Positions 50,878-60,277 of a stretch of 64,000 nt of DNA are shown piece after piece. The stretch covers positions 1 through 64,000 of the forward strand of contig CALVUR010000002.1 of assembly GCA_944363645.1 (NCBI GenBank). Reading direction: 5' to 3'. The position numbers and the translations under genes were made by a program. A model generated the notes under the pieces. That model saw only the letters and a list, made by a program, of their open reading frames with translations. It made no database searches and was not told the DNA's origin. This DNA comes from an uncultured Clostridia bacterium (GTDB lineage: Bacteria > Bacillota > Clostridia > Christensenellales > Borkfalkiaceae). The stretch's first letter is position 1. Each line of letters opens with the position of its first letter.

Positions 50878-50914
50878 AAAAAGTCCGCCTATAAGCCCGT
50901 TATCGCCCATTTTC
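50878..50914 (-). repeat. Dispersed repeat, copy 20 (GTCCGCC subfamily)
   Basis: AAAAAGTCCGCCTATAAGCC, CGTTATCGCC, CATTTT. It lies between two divergent genes, so here it cannot be a 3'-end element for either neighbour. Confidence 0.88.
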
Positions 50915-51047
50915 ACTTTTTTGTGCTTATCAAAAAAACAAAACCTAAAAGTCCCCTTTTACATTTTAAAAAACATAAAGATTAAAGCCTTTTAAATAAA
51001 AACAACTTTACTTTTACCCCTTTAATTTTCAAGGTGCTAAAATTGTC

Positions 51048-51075
51048 TTGACATTTTATGGTAATAGTTTATAAT
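51048..51075 (+). promoter_or_regulatory. Promoter of the M42 peptidase-mntP operon
   Basis: TTGACA at 51048-51053, 16 bp, TATAAT at 51070-51075. Confidence 0.8.
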
Positions 51076-51109
51076 AGGTAATAAACTTAAGTTAAAGAAG
51101 GTTAAGAAA

Positions 51110-52150
51110 ATGTTAGAACGTAAATATGCTGAATACGCAACGCAAAAAGCCGTTGAACTTTTGAATATAGACAGCCCCACAGGCTTTACCCAAAAGGCAA
51201 CCGATTGGGTGAAAAGTCAGTTTGAAAGTTTGGGGTATAAAGCAACTTACACCGTAAAAGGCGGTGTTATGATTGAACTTGGCGGTGAAAATGAAAACGA
51301 CGCCATTTTACTTGAAGCGCACACCGACACACTTGGCGGTATGGTCGCCGAGATTAAAAAGAGCGGAAGGTTAAGACTTACGAACCTTGGCGGTATGAAC
51401 GCAAACAACGCCGAAGCAGAAAATGTAAGGGTTTACACAAGGGACGGAAAAGTTTTTGAAGGCACGCTTCAACTTGTAAATCCCTCCATCCACGTAAACG
51501 GCAATTATAACGACACAAAGCGCACCTTTGACACCACCGAAGTTGTGTTGGATGAAGATGTAAAAAGCGATGCCGAAACAAAAAAATTGGGCATTGAAGT
51601 TGGCGACATTGTGTGCTTTGAGCCACGTACAAGGGTTACCAAAACGGGATATATAAAAAGTCGTTTTTTAGACGACAAACTTTCGGTCGGCATACTTTTG
51701 GGGCTTGCAAAATATCTTAAAGATGAAAATGTAACCTTAAAGCGCAAGGTATATGTTTATGTAACCGTTTATGAAGAAGTTGGGCATGGTGGGGCTTCGA
51801 ACACCCCTTGTGGCGTAACTGAAGCGGTAAGCGTTGACATGGGCTGTGTTGGTGAAGGGCTTACTTGCACGGAAAAGCAAGTTTCTATCTGCGCAAAAGA
51901 TTCACACGGGCCATATTCTTACCAACTTGTTGGCAAACTTATTGATGCCGCCAAAAAGGCAAAAGCAGATTATGCCGTTGACATTTACCCACACTATGGT
52001 AGCGATGTTGAAACTACACTTTATGCTGGGGCAGATGTAAAACACGGGCTTGTTGGTGCCGGCGTTTATGCAAGTCATGGCTATGAAAGAAGTCATGTTG
52101 ACGGCGTTTACAACACCATTTTATTGCTCAATCAATACATAAATCTATAA
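51110..52150 (+). CDS. M42 family metallopeptidase (glutamyl aminopeptidase type)
   Basis: 346-residue zinc aminopeptidase of the TET/M42 group. Ligands: His and Asp in LLEAHTDTLGGMV, the Asp of KSRFLDDKLSVGI, Glu pair in YVTVYEEVGHGGAS, Asp in VSVDMG, and His in YERSHVDG at the C-terminus. GDIVCFEPRT marks the inserted beta domain. These enzymes form large hollow complexes that trim peptides. A strong promoter lies just upstream, and mntP follows after 16 bp, so manganese export and this metalloenzyme share a message. Confidence 0.92.
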   Translation: MLERKYAEYATQKAVELLNIDSPTGFTQKATDWVKSQFESLGYKATYTVKGGVMIELGGENENDAILLEAHTDTLGGMVAEIKKSGRLRLTNLGGMNANNAEAENVRVYTRDGKVFEGTLQLVNPSIHVNGNYNDTKRTFDTTEVVLDEDVKSDAETKKLGIEVGDIVCFEPRTRVTKTGYIKSRFLDDKLSVGILLGLAKYLKDENVTLKRKVYVYVTVYEEVGHGGASNTPCGVTEAVSVDMGCVGEGLTCTEKQVSICAKDSHGPYSYQLVGKLIDAAKKAKADYAVDIYPHYGSDVETTLYAGADVKHGLVGAGVYASHGYERSHVDGVYNTILLLNQYINL

Positions 52151-52166
52151 CCTTGAATGGGAAATT

Positions 52167-52754
52167 ATGACTTTTGAATTTTTTATAAACAGTTTTTTAT
52201 TGGGCGTTGGGCTTGCAATGGACGCATTTTGCGTTTCGCTTGCCAACGGTATGAACGAGCCAAAAATGCCCTTTAAGCGTGCATCCTTTATAAGCGCAAC
52301 CTTTGCAATTTTTCAAGGGCTTATGCCACTTATTGGTTGGCTTTTGGTACATATAGTACTTACCTACTTTAAAATTTTTGAACATTTTATACCGTGGGTC
52401 GCCCTATTTTTGCTGTGCTTTATTGGCGGTAAAATGTTGTATGACGGCATTAAATGTCAAGACTGCGAAAACTGCTGTTTGGTAACTTTTGGTGCAATAC
52501 TTTTGCAAGGCATTGCAACATCTGTCGATGCCCTTTCGGTTGGCTTTACCATTGGTGAATATCAAATTGGTTTAGCCGCAATTTCTGCACTAATTATTGC
52601 CCTTACCACATTTTTATTGTGTTTAGTTGGCGTATTTATTGGTAAAAAGTTTGGTACAGCAATTTCTAAAAAGGCAACGATTTTTGGCGGAATTATTTTA
52701 ATAGTTATCGGTTTAGAGATTTTTATAAAAGGTTTAATAAACTTATACGCTTAA
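52167..52754 (+). CDS. mntP: Manganese efflux pump MntP
   Basis: 195 residues, six membrane helices. The two family motifs with membrane Asp residues are LGVGLAMDAFCVSLANG and LQGIATSVDALSVGFTIG. Exports Mn(II) when it is in excess. Cys-rich KCQDCENCC in the central loop is longer in cysteine than usual and could sense or bind metal. Many mntP genes follow a yybP-ykoY manganese riboswitch; here the short spacing after the M42 gene leaves no room for one. Confidence 0.92.
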   Translation: MTFEFFINSFLLGVGLAMDAFCVSLANGMNEPKMPFKRASFISATFAIFQGLMPLIGWLLVHIVLTYFKIFEHFIPWVALFLLCFIGGKMLYDGIKCQDCENCCLVTFGAILLQGIATSVDALSVGFTIGEYQIGLAAISALIIALTTFLLCLVGVFIGKKFGTAISKKATIFGGIILIVIGLEIFIKGLINLYA

Positions 52755-52775
52755 AAATTTTGTCTAAATTCCATT

Positions 52776-52813
52776 AAAAAAGTGGCGATAACGGGCTTAT
52801 AGCCCCACTTTTT
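52776..52813 (+). repeat. Dispersed nested palindrome, copy 21
   Basis: AAAAAAGTGGC, core GATAACGGGCTTATAG, CCCCACTTTTT: the full consensus form, 22 bp after the mntP stop and just before an ordinary terminator. Confidence 0.92.
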
Positions 52814-52832
52814 AAAATTTTAACAAAAAAAC

Positions 52833-52861
52833 AAAAGCCGTTTTATATAAACGGCTTTTTT
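52833..52861 (+). terminator. mntP terminator
   Basis: AAAAGCCGTTT/AAACGGCTTTTTT stem with T run, 20 bp after repeat copy 21. Confidence 0.85.
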
Positions 52862-52981
52862 AATTTTTCTTGACCATTTTATTTATAAAGTTTAAAAATT
52901 ATATCAAAAAAGTACCCCTTCTTTTTAAAATAAGTTGCTTTTTTAAAAAATAAATATTAAACTATTTAAGGTGGACTTATT

Positions 52982-54397
52982 ATGAGTAAGATTGATACTT
53001 ATTACAAAAAAATGACGGAAACACCCGTCTATAAACTTATTTTAAAATTGGGTATACCAACGACCATTTCGATGCTGATAACCAACATTTATAACTTGGC
53101 GGACACCTATTTTTTAGGCACGCTTGACGAAAGTGCACAAGCATCGACAGGTATACTTTTTACATTGCAAGCGATAATACAAGCCATTGCGTTTATGTTA
53201 GGACATGGCTCTGGCACCTACTGTGCAAAAGCCCTTGCCGAAAAGGATACAAAGACGGCAACAACATATGTTTCGACAGCGTTTTTTACGGGCTTTTTGA
53301 TGGGCGTACTTATCCTTATATTTGGTTTTATCTTTTTTGAGCCTATGCTTTGGGCGTTAGGTAGCACGGAAAGCATATTGCCACACGCAAAAGATTATGG
53401 ACTTTGGGTTTTGATTTCCTGTCCGTTTATGATAACTTCCCTTATTTTAAACAACAATTTGCGCTATGAAGGCATTGCAATGTTTTCTATGATAGGTTTA
53501 ACCTTTGGTGGCGTGCTTAACGTTTTGGGCGACTATATTTTGGTAATTAAACTTGGAATGGGTGTGTTTGGTGCCGGGCTTGCAACAGCAGTTTCGCAAA
53601 TGGTAAGTTTTGTAATTTTGCTTGTCCTTTACATTTTAAAGGCGCAAGGCTCGTTAAAAATAAGGGCGGTATCCTTTAATAAAATTGTGTTTATAAACAT
53701 TTTAAAAGGCGGACTGCCTTCCCTTATCCGTCAAGGCTTTAACTCTATTTCAAACGGCATTTTAAACAACATGACAAAGCCCTTTGGCGATGCGGCAATC
53801 GCTGCAATTACCATTGTACATAGGTATACGTCATTTGTTTTGGCGATAGGTATTGGCATTGGGCAAGGTTTTCAGCCCGTGGCATCCTTTAACTATAGCG
53901 CAGGGAAAATTAAACGTGTTAAAAAAGGACTTTTGTTTACATGGATATTTTCAACCATCGTTGTTGGTGTAATTTCTTTGTTTGGCATCTTCTTCTCTTC
54001 TAACATTGTAAGAATTTTCCAAGAAGCCCCAGAAGTTGTTGAGATTGGTAGTTTGGCACTTAAATTTTCTTCTGTTGGCTTAATCTTTTTATCATCATCC
54101 ACATCAGCAAACATGCTTTTCCAGAGCATAAGGCGTGCAAAACTTGCTTCGTTTTTGGCACTGCTTAGATCAGGTCTTGTATTTTTGCCAGCAGTAATCA
54201 TTTTACAAAACTTGTTTGGTCTTTTTGGTGTGCAGTCATCACAAGGTATCGCAGATGTTTTATCTGGGCTTATAAGTATCCCCTTTATGATACATTTTTT
54301 AAAGAATGAAAAAGACGATAACGACTTTTTAGATACCACACCAAAAGGCGAAGTTGATAATTTAAACGACAAAGAAAAAGAAACAACAACTTTTTAA
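52982..54397 (+). CDS. MATE family efflux transporter (second of two)
   Basis: 471 residues, 12 helices. Family start VYKLILKLGIPTTISMLITNIYNLADTYFLGTLDESA, then GHGSGTYCAKALAEKD; the second half starts at KGGLPSLIRQGFNSISNGILNN. It ends in a 35-residue acidic and polar tail (NEKDDNDFLDTTPKGEVDN). AAGGTGG precedes the ATG. A separate unit with its own terminator at 54411-54447. Substrate unknown. Confidence 0.93.
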   Translation: MSKIDTYYKKMTETPVYKLILKLGIPTTISMLITNIYNLADTYFLGTLDESAQASTGILFTLQAIIQAIAFMLGHGSGTYCAKALAEKDTKTATTYVSTAFFTGFLMGVLILIFGFIFFEPMLWALGSTESILPHAKDYGLWVLISCPFMITSLILNNNLRYEGIAMFSMIGLTFGGVLNVLGDYILVIKLGMGVFGAGLATAVSQMVSFVILLVLYILKAQGSLKIRAVSFNKIVFINILKGGLPSLIRQGFNSISNGILNNMTKPFGDAAIAAITIVHRYTSFVLAIGIGIGQGFQPVASFNYSAGKIKRVKKGLLFTWIFSTIVVGVISLFGIFFSSNIVRIFQEAPEVVEIGSLALKFSSVGLIFLSSSTSANMLFQSIRRAKLASFLALLRSGLVFLPAVIILQNLFGLFGVQSSQGIADVLSGLISIPFMIHFLKNEKDDNDFLDTTPKGEVDNLNDKEKETTTF

Positions 54398-54410
54398 AAA
54401 AACAAATAAA

Positions 54411-54447
54411 AAAACGCTTTAAGAAATAAACTTAAAGCGTTTTTTTT
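54411..54447 (+). terminator. Terminator of the second MATE gene
   Basis: AAACGCTTTAAG/CTTAAAGCGTTT, 12-bp perfect stem, then a T run. Repeat copy 22 starts 4 bp later. Confidence 0.9.
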
Positions 54448-54450
54448 GTT

Positions 54451-54487
54451 AAAAAGTGGGGCTATAAGCCGATTATCCCACTTTTTT
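54451..54487 (-). repeat. Dispersed nested palindrome, copy 22, overlapping a coding end
   Basis: AAAAAGTGGGGCTATAAGCC, GATTATC, CCACTTTTTT. The last codons and TAA (54473-54475) of the DUF1622 gene lie in the element; AAA-AAA-GTG-GGA-TAA is read as Lys-Lys-Val-Gly-stop. Confidence 0.9.
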
Positions 54488-55003
54488 ATTTTGGTTTTGG
54501 TTTTTGTTTTTATCTTTTTTTGAGTTGTTGTTTTGGGTTACTTTATTGTTATTTTGGCTATTTTTTTGCCAATTTTGTTGAGCGTTTTTATTTGTTTGCT
54601 GGACGTCTTTTTGGGCTTTATTGTCGCCACCTTTATTTCTTACAAAAAAACTTTTACCGCCTTTTATGCCGTCTTCTTTATTTTTGCGTTCGTTTTTGAT
54701 GCCCCACTGTATAAACACAGAGAGTAATGCCATTAAAACGATAATGCTACCGAGCACTAAAAGTTCGGATAGTTCACGCACGATAAGTGTCCTTAAAACC
54801 TCGCTGCCGAGTTTGAATTCGAGCGCCAAAGAAACGCCTTCGGAAACTTCTAAACGGATATCCTCCCTACCATGACAAAGGTCGATCAATGATTTGATTA
54901 CGGTAAAACAGATGATGCCGGCGGTGATTAGTTCGATAAAAATAACAATAAATTTAATTACGTATTCGTAATAAACATAAACATTTTGAAAAATCTCTTC
55001 CAT
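54473..55003 (-). CDS. DUF1622 membrane protein with Asn/Gln/Lys-rich tail, end of V-ATPase operon
   Basis: 176 residues. The first 105 form a DUF1622 unit: membrane helix VIKFIVIFIELITAGIICFTVI, then EGVSLALEFKLGSEVLRTLIV and helix LLVLGSIIVLMALLSVFIQW. The last 70 residues are low-complexity, mostly Asn, Gln and Lys, with no hydrophobics, and end inside repeat copy 22. Function unknown. Its ATG overlaps the V-ATPase D stop (TAATG), so it is made with the ATPase. Confidence 0.85.
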   Translation of the reverse strand: MEEIFQNVYVYYEYVIKFIVIFIELITAGIICFTVIKSLIDLCHGREDIRLEVSEGVSLALEFKLGSEVLRTLIVRELSELLVLGSIIVLMALLSVFIQWGIKNERKNKEDGIKGGKSFFVRNKGGDNKAQKDVQQTNKNAQQNWQKNSQNNNKVTQNNNSKKDKNKNQNQNKKVG

Positions 55004-55635
55004 TATTCCTGCCTTTCGTTAATCATACTTTTAACCTTCATAAGTCTTGTAAGTGCGCCCCTTTCGTTTTCACCAAGTTTTGAAGTAATGTATTTAATGG
55101 TTTCTTCTAATTGTGGAATCATAATGTATTCAAGTGCATTAACACGGCGTTTGTTGCGCACGATTTCTTCAGCGAGCATTTGTACCTTTTTTTCGACAAC
55201 GGCAAGTTGAACAAGTACGCTTATTGCCTCGGTAATTTTTTTAACCGAATAATCGGCTTCACTTGTAACAAGTGCATAAGAATAGGGCATGCCGTCACGC
55301 TTTGTTTCTTGAACATTGATTTTTGGCACTAAAACATTCATTATGCTTTCCGTTTGTAAATCAAGTGCAAGTTGTGTTGAAGGCATGTTAAAAGCATTCT
55401 CTGTTTCCGCCTCGCCCATTAAAGCACGTGCGGAAGAGAATTCTTTTAAAGCATCGCTAAGCATAAGTTTTGCCTGTTCACGAAGACGTTTATTTTCTTT
55501 TATTATTACGGAAAAACGACGAATCATTTCGTCAGATTTATCCTTTAAAAGTTTATGACCACGTTTGGCTGTACTCAATCTTTGCTTGAGTTTTTTAAGT
55601 TCCATACGGGTTGGGTTTACATTAAGTCTTGCCAT
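55003..55635 (-). CDS. ntpD: V-type ATPase subunit D (central stalk)
   Basis: 210 residues. The long antiparallel coiled coil of the rotor shaft is visible: VNPTRMELKKLKQRLSTAKRGHKLLKDKSDEMIRRF at the N-terminus and LAEEIVRNKRRVNALEYIMIPQLEETIKYITSKLGENERGALTRLMKVK near the C-terminus, both hallmark stretches. It turns inside the A3B3 ring. The gene is 111 bp after subunit B, with repeat copy 23 in the gap; the ribosome binding site is weak. Confidence 0.95.
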   Translation of the reverse strand: MARLNVNPTRMELKKLKQRLSTAKRGHKLLKDKSDEMIRRFSVIIKENKRLREQAKLMLSDALKEFSSARALMGEAETENAFNMPSTQLALDLQTESIMNVLVPKINVQETKRDGMPYSYALVTSEADYSVKKITEAISVLVQLAVVEKKVQMLAEEIVRNKRRVNALEYIMIPQLEETIKYITSKLGENERGALTRLMKVKSMINERQE

Positions 55636-55667
55636 ATCTACACTTATTTTACAATTATTTTTTGATT

Positions 55668-55704
55668 AAAAACCGCTGATAACGGGCTTATAGCCCCACT
55701 TTTT
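55668..55704 (+). repeat. Dispersed repeat, copy 23, inside the V-ATPase operon
   Basis: TTAAAAACCGCT, core GATAACGGGCTTATAG, CCCCACTTTT. It lies between the B and D genes. Confidence 0.88.
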
Positions 55705-55746
55705 AAATTTTCACGCATTTTTAAAAAGTTTTTTGCGGTTATTTTT

Positions 55747-57114
55747 TTAGTCTTTTAAATACTTTTCGATATACTTTTCTTTAATACGTTTAAGTTCTGC
55801 TTTTGGTAAGATTTTCAAAAGTTTCCAACCTAAATCTAAAGTTTCTTCAATAGGTCTATCGGTGGTTGTACCTTGCGATACATATTCTTTTTCAAACTTA
55901 TCAGCAAATTCTGCGTACAATCTATCTGTTGGGGTAAGTGCAGCATCGCCCAAAATTGCAGCGAGTTCTTTACTTTCTTTACCCTTAGCGTAAGCAGAGA
56001 AAAGTTGGTTCATTGTGTCGGCGTGGTCTTCCCTTGTCTTGCCGTCGCCAATACCCTTATCTTTAAGACGAGAAAGGCTTGGAAGTACGTCAATAGGTGG
56101 ATTTATGCCATGTTTATATAAATCCCTTGACAAAATGATTTGACCTTCAGTAATGTAACCGGTTAAGTCTGGGATGGGGTGAGTTTTGTCGTCTTCTGGC
56201 ATGGTAAGGATAGGAATTTGAGTGATTGAGCCTTTTTTGCCTTTTATCCTACCAGCACGTTCGTAAAGTGTTGCAAGGTCGGTGTATAGATACCCCGGAT
56301 AACCACGGCGGCCGGGTACTTCTTTTCTTGCGGCAGAAACTTCACGCAAGGCTTCGGCGTAGTTTGTGATATCGGTAATGATAACCAAAACGTGCATGCC
56401 AAGATCGAATGCCAAATATTCTGCACAAGTAAGCGCCATACGTGGCGTTGCGATACGTTCAACCGCAGGGTCGTTTGCTAAGTTTGTAAATAAAACCGTC
56501 CTTTCGATTGCGCCCGTTCTTCTAAAGTCGTTGATAAAATATTCTGCTTCTTCAAAGGTGATACCAACGGCAGCGAAAACAACGGCGAATTTTTCGCCCG
56601 AGCGTACTTTTGCTTGACGAGCGATTTGCGCAGCAAGTTCAGCATGGTTTAAGCCCGACATGGAAAATACAGGAAGTTTTTGTCCCCTAACAAGGGTGTT
56701 TAAACCGTCGATTGCCGAAATACCCGTTTGAATGAATTCGTTTGGATAGTCCCTTGCGGCCGGGTTAATGGGCTCGCCGTTTATATCCATCCTTTTTTTA
56801 GGAATGATTGGTGCACCGCCGTCCCTTGGGTTGCCCATACCGTCGAAAACTCTGCCGAGCATATCTTCAGATACGCCGAGTTCTTGGCTTCTGCCTAAAA
56901 ACCTTGCTTTTGAAGTGGAAATCTGCAAGCCGTTTGAAGATTCGAAAAGTTGAACGACAGCCTTGTCGTCTTTGACTTCTAACACCTTGCCCATCCTTAC
57001 TTCGCCATTTTGTTGGGTAATTTCAACAAGTTCGTTATACTTAACGCCCGAAACGCCCTCGACAAGCATAAGTGGTCCAACGACTTCTTTAATTGTCTTA
57101 TATTCCTTAAACAT
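55747..57114 (-). CDS. ntpB: V-type ATPase subunit B
   Basis: About 455 residues, the non-catalytic member of the A3B3 head. It has the degenerate nucleotide loop of B subunits (no GxxxxGKT), with [50 protein letters not shown] and [30 protein letters not shown]. The start at 57114 ([11 protein letters not shown]) follows GGAGG; an in-frame start seven codons earlier lies deep in the A gene. It overlaps the A stop by 8 bp, giving coupled synthesis at equal number. Confidence 0.96.
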   Translation of the reverse strand: MFKEYKTIKEVVGPLMLVEGVSGVKYNELVEITQQNGEVRMGKVLEVKDDKAVVQLFESSNGLQISTSKARFLGRSQELGVSEDMLGRVFDGMGNPRDGGAPIIPKKRMDINGEPINPAARDYPNEFIQTGISAIDGLNTLVRGQKLPVFSMSGLNHAELAAQIARQAKVRSGEKFAVVFAAVGITFEEAEYFINDFRRTGAIERTVLFTNLANDPAVERIATPRMALTCAEYLAFDLGMHVLVIITDITNYAEALREVSAARKEVPGRRGYPGYLYTDLATLYERAGRIKGKKGSITQIPILTMPEDDKTHPIPDLTGYITEGQIILSRDLYKHGINPPIDVLPSLSRLKDKGIGDGKTREDHADTMNQLFSAYAKGKESKELAAILGDAALTPTDRLYAEFADKFEKEYVSQGTTTDRPIEETLDLGWKLLKILPKAELKRIKEKYIEKYLKD

Positions 57115-58876
57115 CTTCTCTACCTCCACGAGCAACGGCTTTTAACTCGGTAATAAGTTGAGCAAGCACTTCGTCAAGTTGAGCGATATCGGCTTCTTCA
57201 GTATACTTTGCCCTACCGATTTTTTCGATTGAAGGAACGCCTAAAATTTCGTCAAGTTCGGCATAACTATCTACTGCCAAATTTGCGTATTCGTAAAAGG
57301 CATGTATGAGTTTTATCATTTTATATTGCTTTTGAAGGGTGGTGTAAGTGTCGATTTCGTGGAAGGCGTTTTGGTGCAAATAGTCTTCCCTTATCATCTT
57401 TGCAGTTTCCATTGTAATACGGTCTTTATATGATAAGGAATCCATACCAACAAGCCTTACGATTTCGTCAAGTTCGGCTTCTTCTTGCAAGATCTTCATG
57501 GTGAATGTGCGAAGTTCTGGAAAGTCAGTTGAAACATTTTCTTTATACCATTCAGCCATTTTATCTGCGTAAAGTGAGTAACTTACAAGCCAATCAATCG
57601 CCGGGAAGTGGCGTTTATACGCAAGCGAAGCGGAAAGCCCCCAGAAAACCTTTACGATACGAAGGGTTGCTTGTGAAACAGGTTCTGACAAGTCGCCACC
57701 CGGCGGTGATACTGCGCCGATTGCGGTAACTGAACCGATTTTGTTTTCTTTACCTAAAACCTTAACGATACCTGCCCTTTCGTAAAATTCTGCAAGACGT
57801 GAAGATAGGTATGCAGGATAGCCTTCGTCGCCGGGCATTTCTTCTAACCTACCGCTGATTTCACGAAGTGCTTCCGCCCAGCGTGAGGTAGAGTCTGCCA
57901 TGATTGCAACAGAATAACCCATATCCCTAAAATATTCTGCAATGGTGATGCCTGTATAAATTGAGGCTTCACGTGCGGCAACGGGCATGTCTGATGTGTT
58001 GGCGATTAAAACTGTACGCTTCATAAGTGGCTCGCCCGACTTTGGATCTTTAAGTTCTGGGAATTCGTTTAATACGTCGGTCATTTCGTTGCCACGTTCA
58101 CCGCAACCAACATAAACGATGATTTGAGCATCCGCCCATTTTGCAAGTTGGTGCTGAACGACCGTTTTACCACTGCCGAAAGGACCGGGTACCGCTGCGC
58201 AGCCACCCTTTGCAATGGGGAATAACATATCGATTACCCTTTGACCGGTAACCATTGGCATGTCTGGGGAAAGTTTTTCTTTATACTTTCTTGCACGCCT
58301 TACAGGCCACTTTCTTAACATTGGGACTTCGATATTGCCCTTGTCCGTTTTAATTGTAGCGATAGGTTCTAACACGGTAAACATACCGCTTTTGATTGAA
58401 ACAAGTTGACCGCTTACGTTTTCAGGGACCATGATAGAGTGGCGCACGATAGAGGTTTCTTGAACGTAACCTAATTCGTCGCCGGTGGATAATGTATCGC
58501 CCACTTTTGCGGTGGGGATAAAGTCCCATTTTTTGTCGTGGTCAATATTGTTTACAACAATCCCACGTGAAATTCTGTCGCCGTACTTTTCAACAAGTTT
58601 ATTAAGCGGTCTTTGAATGCCGTCAAAAATGCCTTCGATAAGACCGGGGGATAGTTCTACCGACAATGGCGAGCCTGTTGATACGACCTTGTCGCCAACG
58701 CCAAGCCCTGCCGTTTCTTCGTAAACTTCGATTGAAGCCTTATCGCCACGAAGTTCGATAATTTCACCAATTAAACCTAATTCGCCAACCTTTACAACGT
58801 CGAACATCTTTGAGTCGGCTAAATTTTCAGCGACAATAAGTGGACCTGCGACCTTAATGATTCTGCCTTCTTGCAT
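57107..58876 (-). CDS. ntpA: V-type ATPase catalytic subunit A
   Basis: 589 residues. P-loop GPFGSGKT near residue 232, the catalytic Glu in [41 protein letters not shown] and [13 protein letters not shown]. The non-homologous region specific to A subunits lies between the N-terminal barrel and the P-loop (about 110-190). With subunit B it forms the ATPase ring. GAGAGGA precedes the ATG, immediately after the F gene stop. Confidence 0.97.
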   Translation of the reverse strand: MQEGRIIKVAGPLIVAENLADSKMFDVVKVGELGLIGEIIELRGDKASIEVYEETAGLGVGDKVVSTGSPLSVELSPGLIEGIFDGIQRPLNKLVEKYGDRISRGIVVNNIDHDKKWDFIPTAKVGDTLSTGDELGYVQETSIVRHSIMVPENVSGQLVSIKSGMFTVLEPIATIKTDKGNIEVPMLRKWPVRRARKYKEKLSPDMPMVTGQRVIDMLFPIAKGGCAAVPGPFGSGKTVVQHQLAKWADAQIIVYVGCGERGNEMTDVLNEFPELKDPKSGEPLMKRTVLIANTSDMPVAAREASIYTGITIAEYFRDMGYSVAIMADSTSRWAEALREISGRLEEMPGDEGYPAYLSSRLAEFYERAGIVKVLGKENKIGSVTAIGAVSPPGGDLSEPVSQATLRIVKVFWGLSASLAYKRHFPAIDWLVSYSLYADKMAEWYKENVSTDFPELRTFTMKILQEEAELDEIVRLVGMDSLSYKDRITMETAKMIREDYLHQNAFHEIDTYTTLQKQYKMIKLIHAFYEYANLAVDSYAELDEILGVPSIEKIGRAKYTEEADIAQLDEVLAQLITELKAVARGGREDV

Positions 58877-59197
58877 TTATTTGTCCTCTCTTCCAAATAA
58901 TATGTCAACGCCCAAAGCACTTTCCATTGCCGAGCGTAATAATTCCATCCCTAAATCGCCCTCGCCGTCTGGCACGGGGATTATAATGGGGTAAGCCGTT
59001 TCGTTAAACCTTTTTAAGTATGCGGAAAGTTCCCGACAAAAACTGTCGGTGATAAAGATAACTGCATACTCTTTTGCAAGTTTTCTTAACGTTTCACGGG
59101 CCTTTTCAGGACTTGATACGGTAAATGCGTCAACACCGCCGGCTTTGAATGCCAAAATGTTGTCGCCACTACCGATAATAGCCATTTTTCCTGTCAT
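58877..59197 (-). CDS. ntpG: V-type ATPase subunit F (NtpG)
   Basis: 106 residues; opens with KMAIIGSGDNILAFKAGGVDAF and continues with AVIFITDSFCRELSAYLKRF, the Rossmann-like fold of the small rotor subunit that binds D. The gene order places it between C and A, as in Enterococcus. AAGGAT precedes the ATG. Confidence 0.93.
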   Translation of the reverse strand: MTGKMAIIGSGDNILAFKAGGVDAFTVSSPEKARETLRKLAKEYAVIFITDSFCRELSAYLKRFNETAYPIIIPVPDGEGDLGMELLRSAMESALGVDILFGREDK

Positions 59198-59308
59198 AAT
59201 TTATCCTTATACCCACATACGTGGTGAGTTTTACAACTTTTTAGGCTTTACCTAAATATTTTTTAACTTTTGCAAATTTTTGTTTTTTAAGTAAATTTTA
59301 CTTTTATT

Positions 59309-60271
59309 TTAACTTTGGTAACTATCACGAAGTTTTTGTTTAATGCTTTCTTTATCCACACCGCTACGCAAACTTACCATGATAAGCCTTACGTTTTTTA
59401 TGTCGGCTTTGCGGTAACAAACGTAAAGCAAATATGGCTCTACCCCACGATTGAAAAACCTTGTTTCTTTTAACGTTGAAAGGTTGTAACTTTCGCTTAA
59501 CTTTTCAAAATTGACAAGCGGACTGCCCATTTCTGCCACAGCCTTTTCGATAAAGGGATAAAGGGCGTGGCGTTTAAATGCCTGCAAGATTTTTTGCTTA
59601 TCTTTACCGATTAAAACCTCTTCTAACCCCTTGTTTAAAGTGTTTGACGGCAGTTTTAGATTGTAATATTCTTCTAAACTTTGCGACCTTAAAATTATTG
59701 AGATGTTTTTTAAATCTATTTCACGATTGATAAATTTTAAGGTTGTGCTGTTTTTGACCAAACGCCTCATTGCAAGATACATATTTGTTGTAAAAATTGT
59801 ATCAATCATTGCGCCTGTTGGGGTGGTGGTTTCGAAAAGTTCTAAAGCGGTGGTAAACGCCTTATTGATTTCTTTAATCTTACAAGGCTTGCCTAAAAGG
59901 GCATCTTTTAATTCGTCGATAGTTAAAACGCCTTGGTGTGTTAAATATTTTTGCTCACTAAGCCCCAATTTTTGGCACTTCAAAAGTGCCTCTGCGTTTA
60001 TAAAATCGTAGGGCAATAAAAAGTAATTATTTACACCGCCTTTGGGGGCGTATTCTTTTATGAAGTCAATTAAATCTTCTTCCTCATTATAAAGTAATGT
60101 GGATATATCGGCGTCTTCCGGGCTTTTTTGTGAAAAACCAAACTCTCGCAAAAGTTTTAAACTGTCTTTATAACTTTGCGCATCGATAAGCCTTTGATAT
60201 TTTTCCTTGCCGAGAAGATACTTTTCACGAGATTTGCATGACGCATCTATAAATAAAATATCTTTTTGCAT
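59309..60271 (-). CDS. ntpC: V-type ATPase subunit C (d-type rotor adaptor)
   Basis: 320 residues, the funnel protein connecting the central stalk to the membrane ring. Seen: ASCKSREKYLLGKEKYQRLIDAQSYKDSLKLLREFGF at the N-terminus and GVEPYLLYVCYRKADIKNVRLIMVSLRSGVDKESIKQKLR at the end, both characteristic. The start has no obvious ribosome binding site and lies 6 bp after the E stop, so it probably depends on coupling. Confidence 0.93.
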   Translation of the reverse strand: MQKDILFIDASCKSREKYLLGKEKYQRLIDAQSYKDSLKLLREFGFSQKSPEDADISTLLYNEEEDLIDFIKEYAPKGGVNNYFLLPYDFINAEALLKCQKLGLSEQKYLTHQGVLTIDELKDALLGKPCKIKEINKAFTTALELFETTTPTGAMIDTIFTTNMYLAMRRLVKNSTTLKFINREIDLKNISIILRSQSLEEYYNLKLPSNTLNKGLEEVLIGKDKQKILQAFKRHALYPFIEKAVAEMGSPLVNFEKLSESYNLSTLKETRFFNRGVEPYLLYVCYRKADIKNVRLIMVSLRSGVDKESIKQKLRDSYQS

Positions 60272-60277
60272 GTTAAA

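Larger units (their letters stand above)
50702..51109. other. Divergent intergenic region between MATE and M42 genes
   Basis: 408 bp. Repeat copy 20 lies in the middle and the M42 promoter at 51048-51075. A minus-strand TATAAT about 40 bp before the MATE gene has only a weak -35. No gene seen. Confidence 0.7.

Noticed and set aside
52150..52167. A yybP-ykoY manganese riboswitch upstream of mntP
   Set aside because: Only 16 bases separate mntP from the M42 gene, and nothing resembling the riboswitch lies before the M42 promoter.
54255..54285. GGGCTTATAAG in the second MATE gene as an in-frame repeat
   Set aside because: The match stops after ten bases and the peptide (SGLISIPF) is a normal membrane segment.
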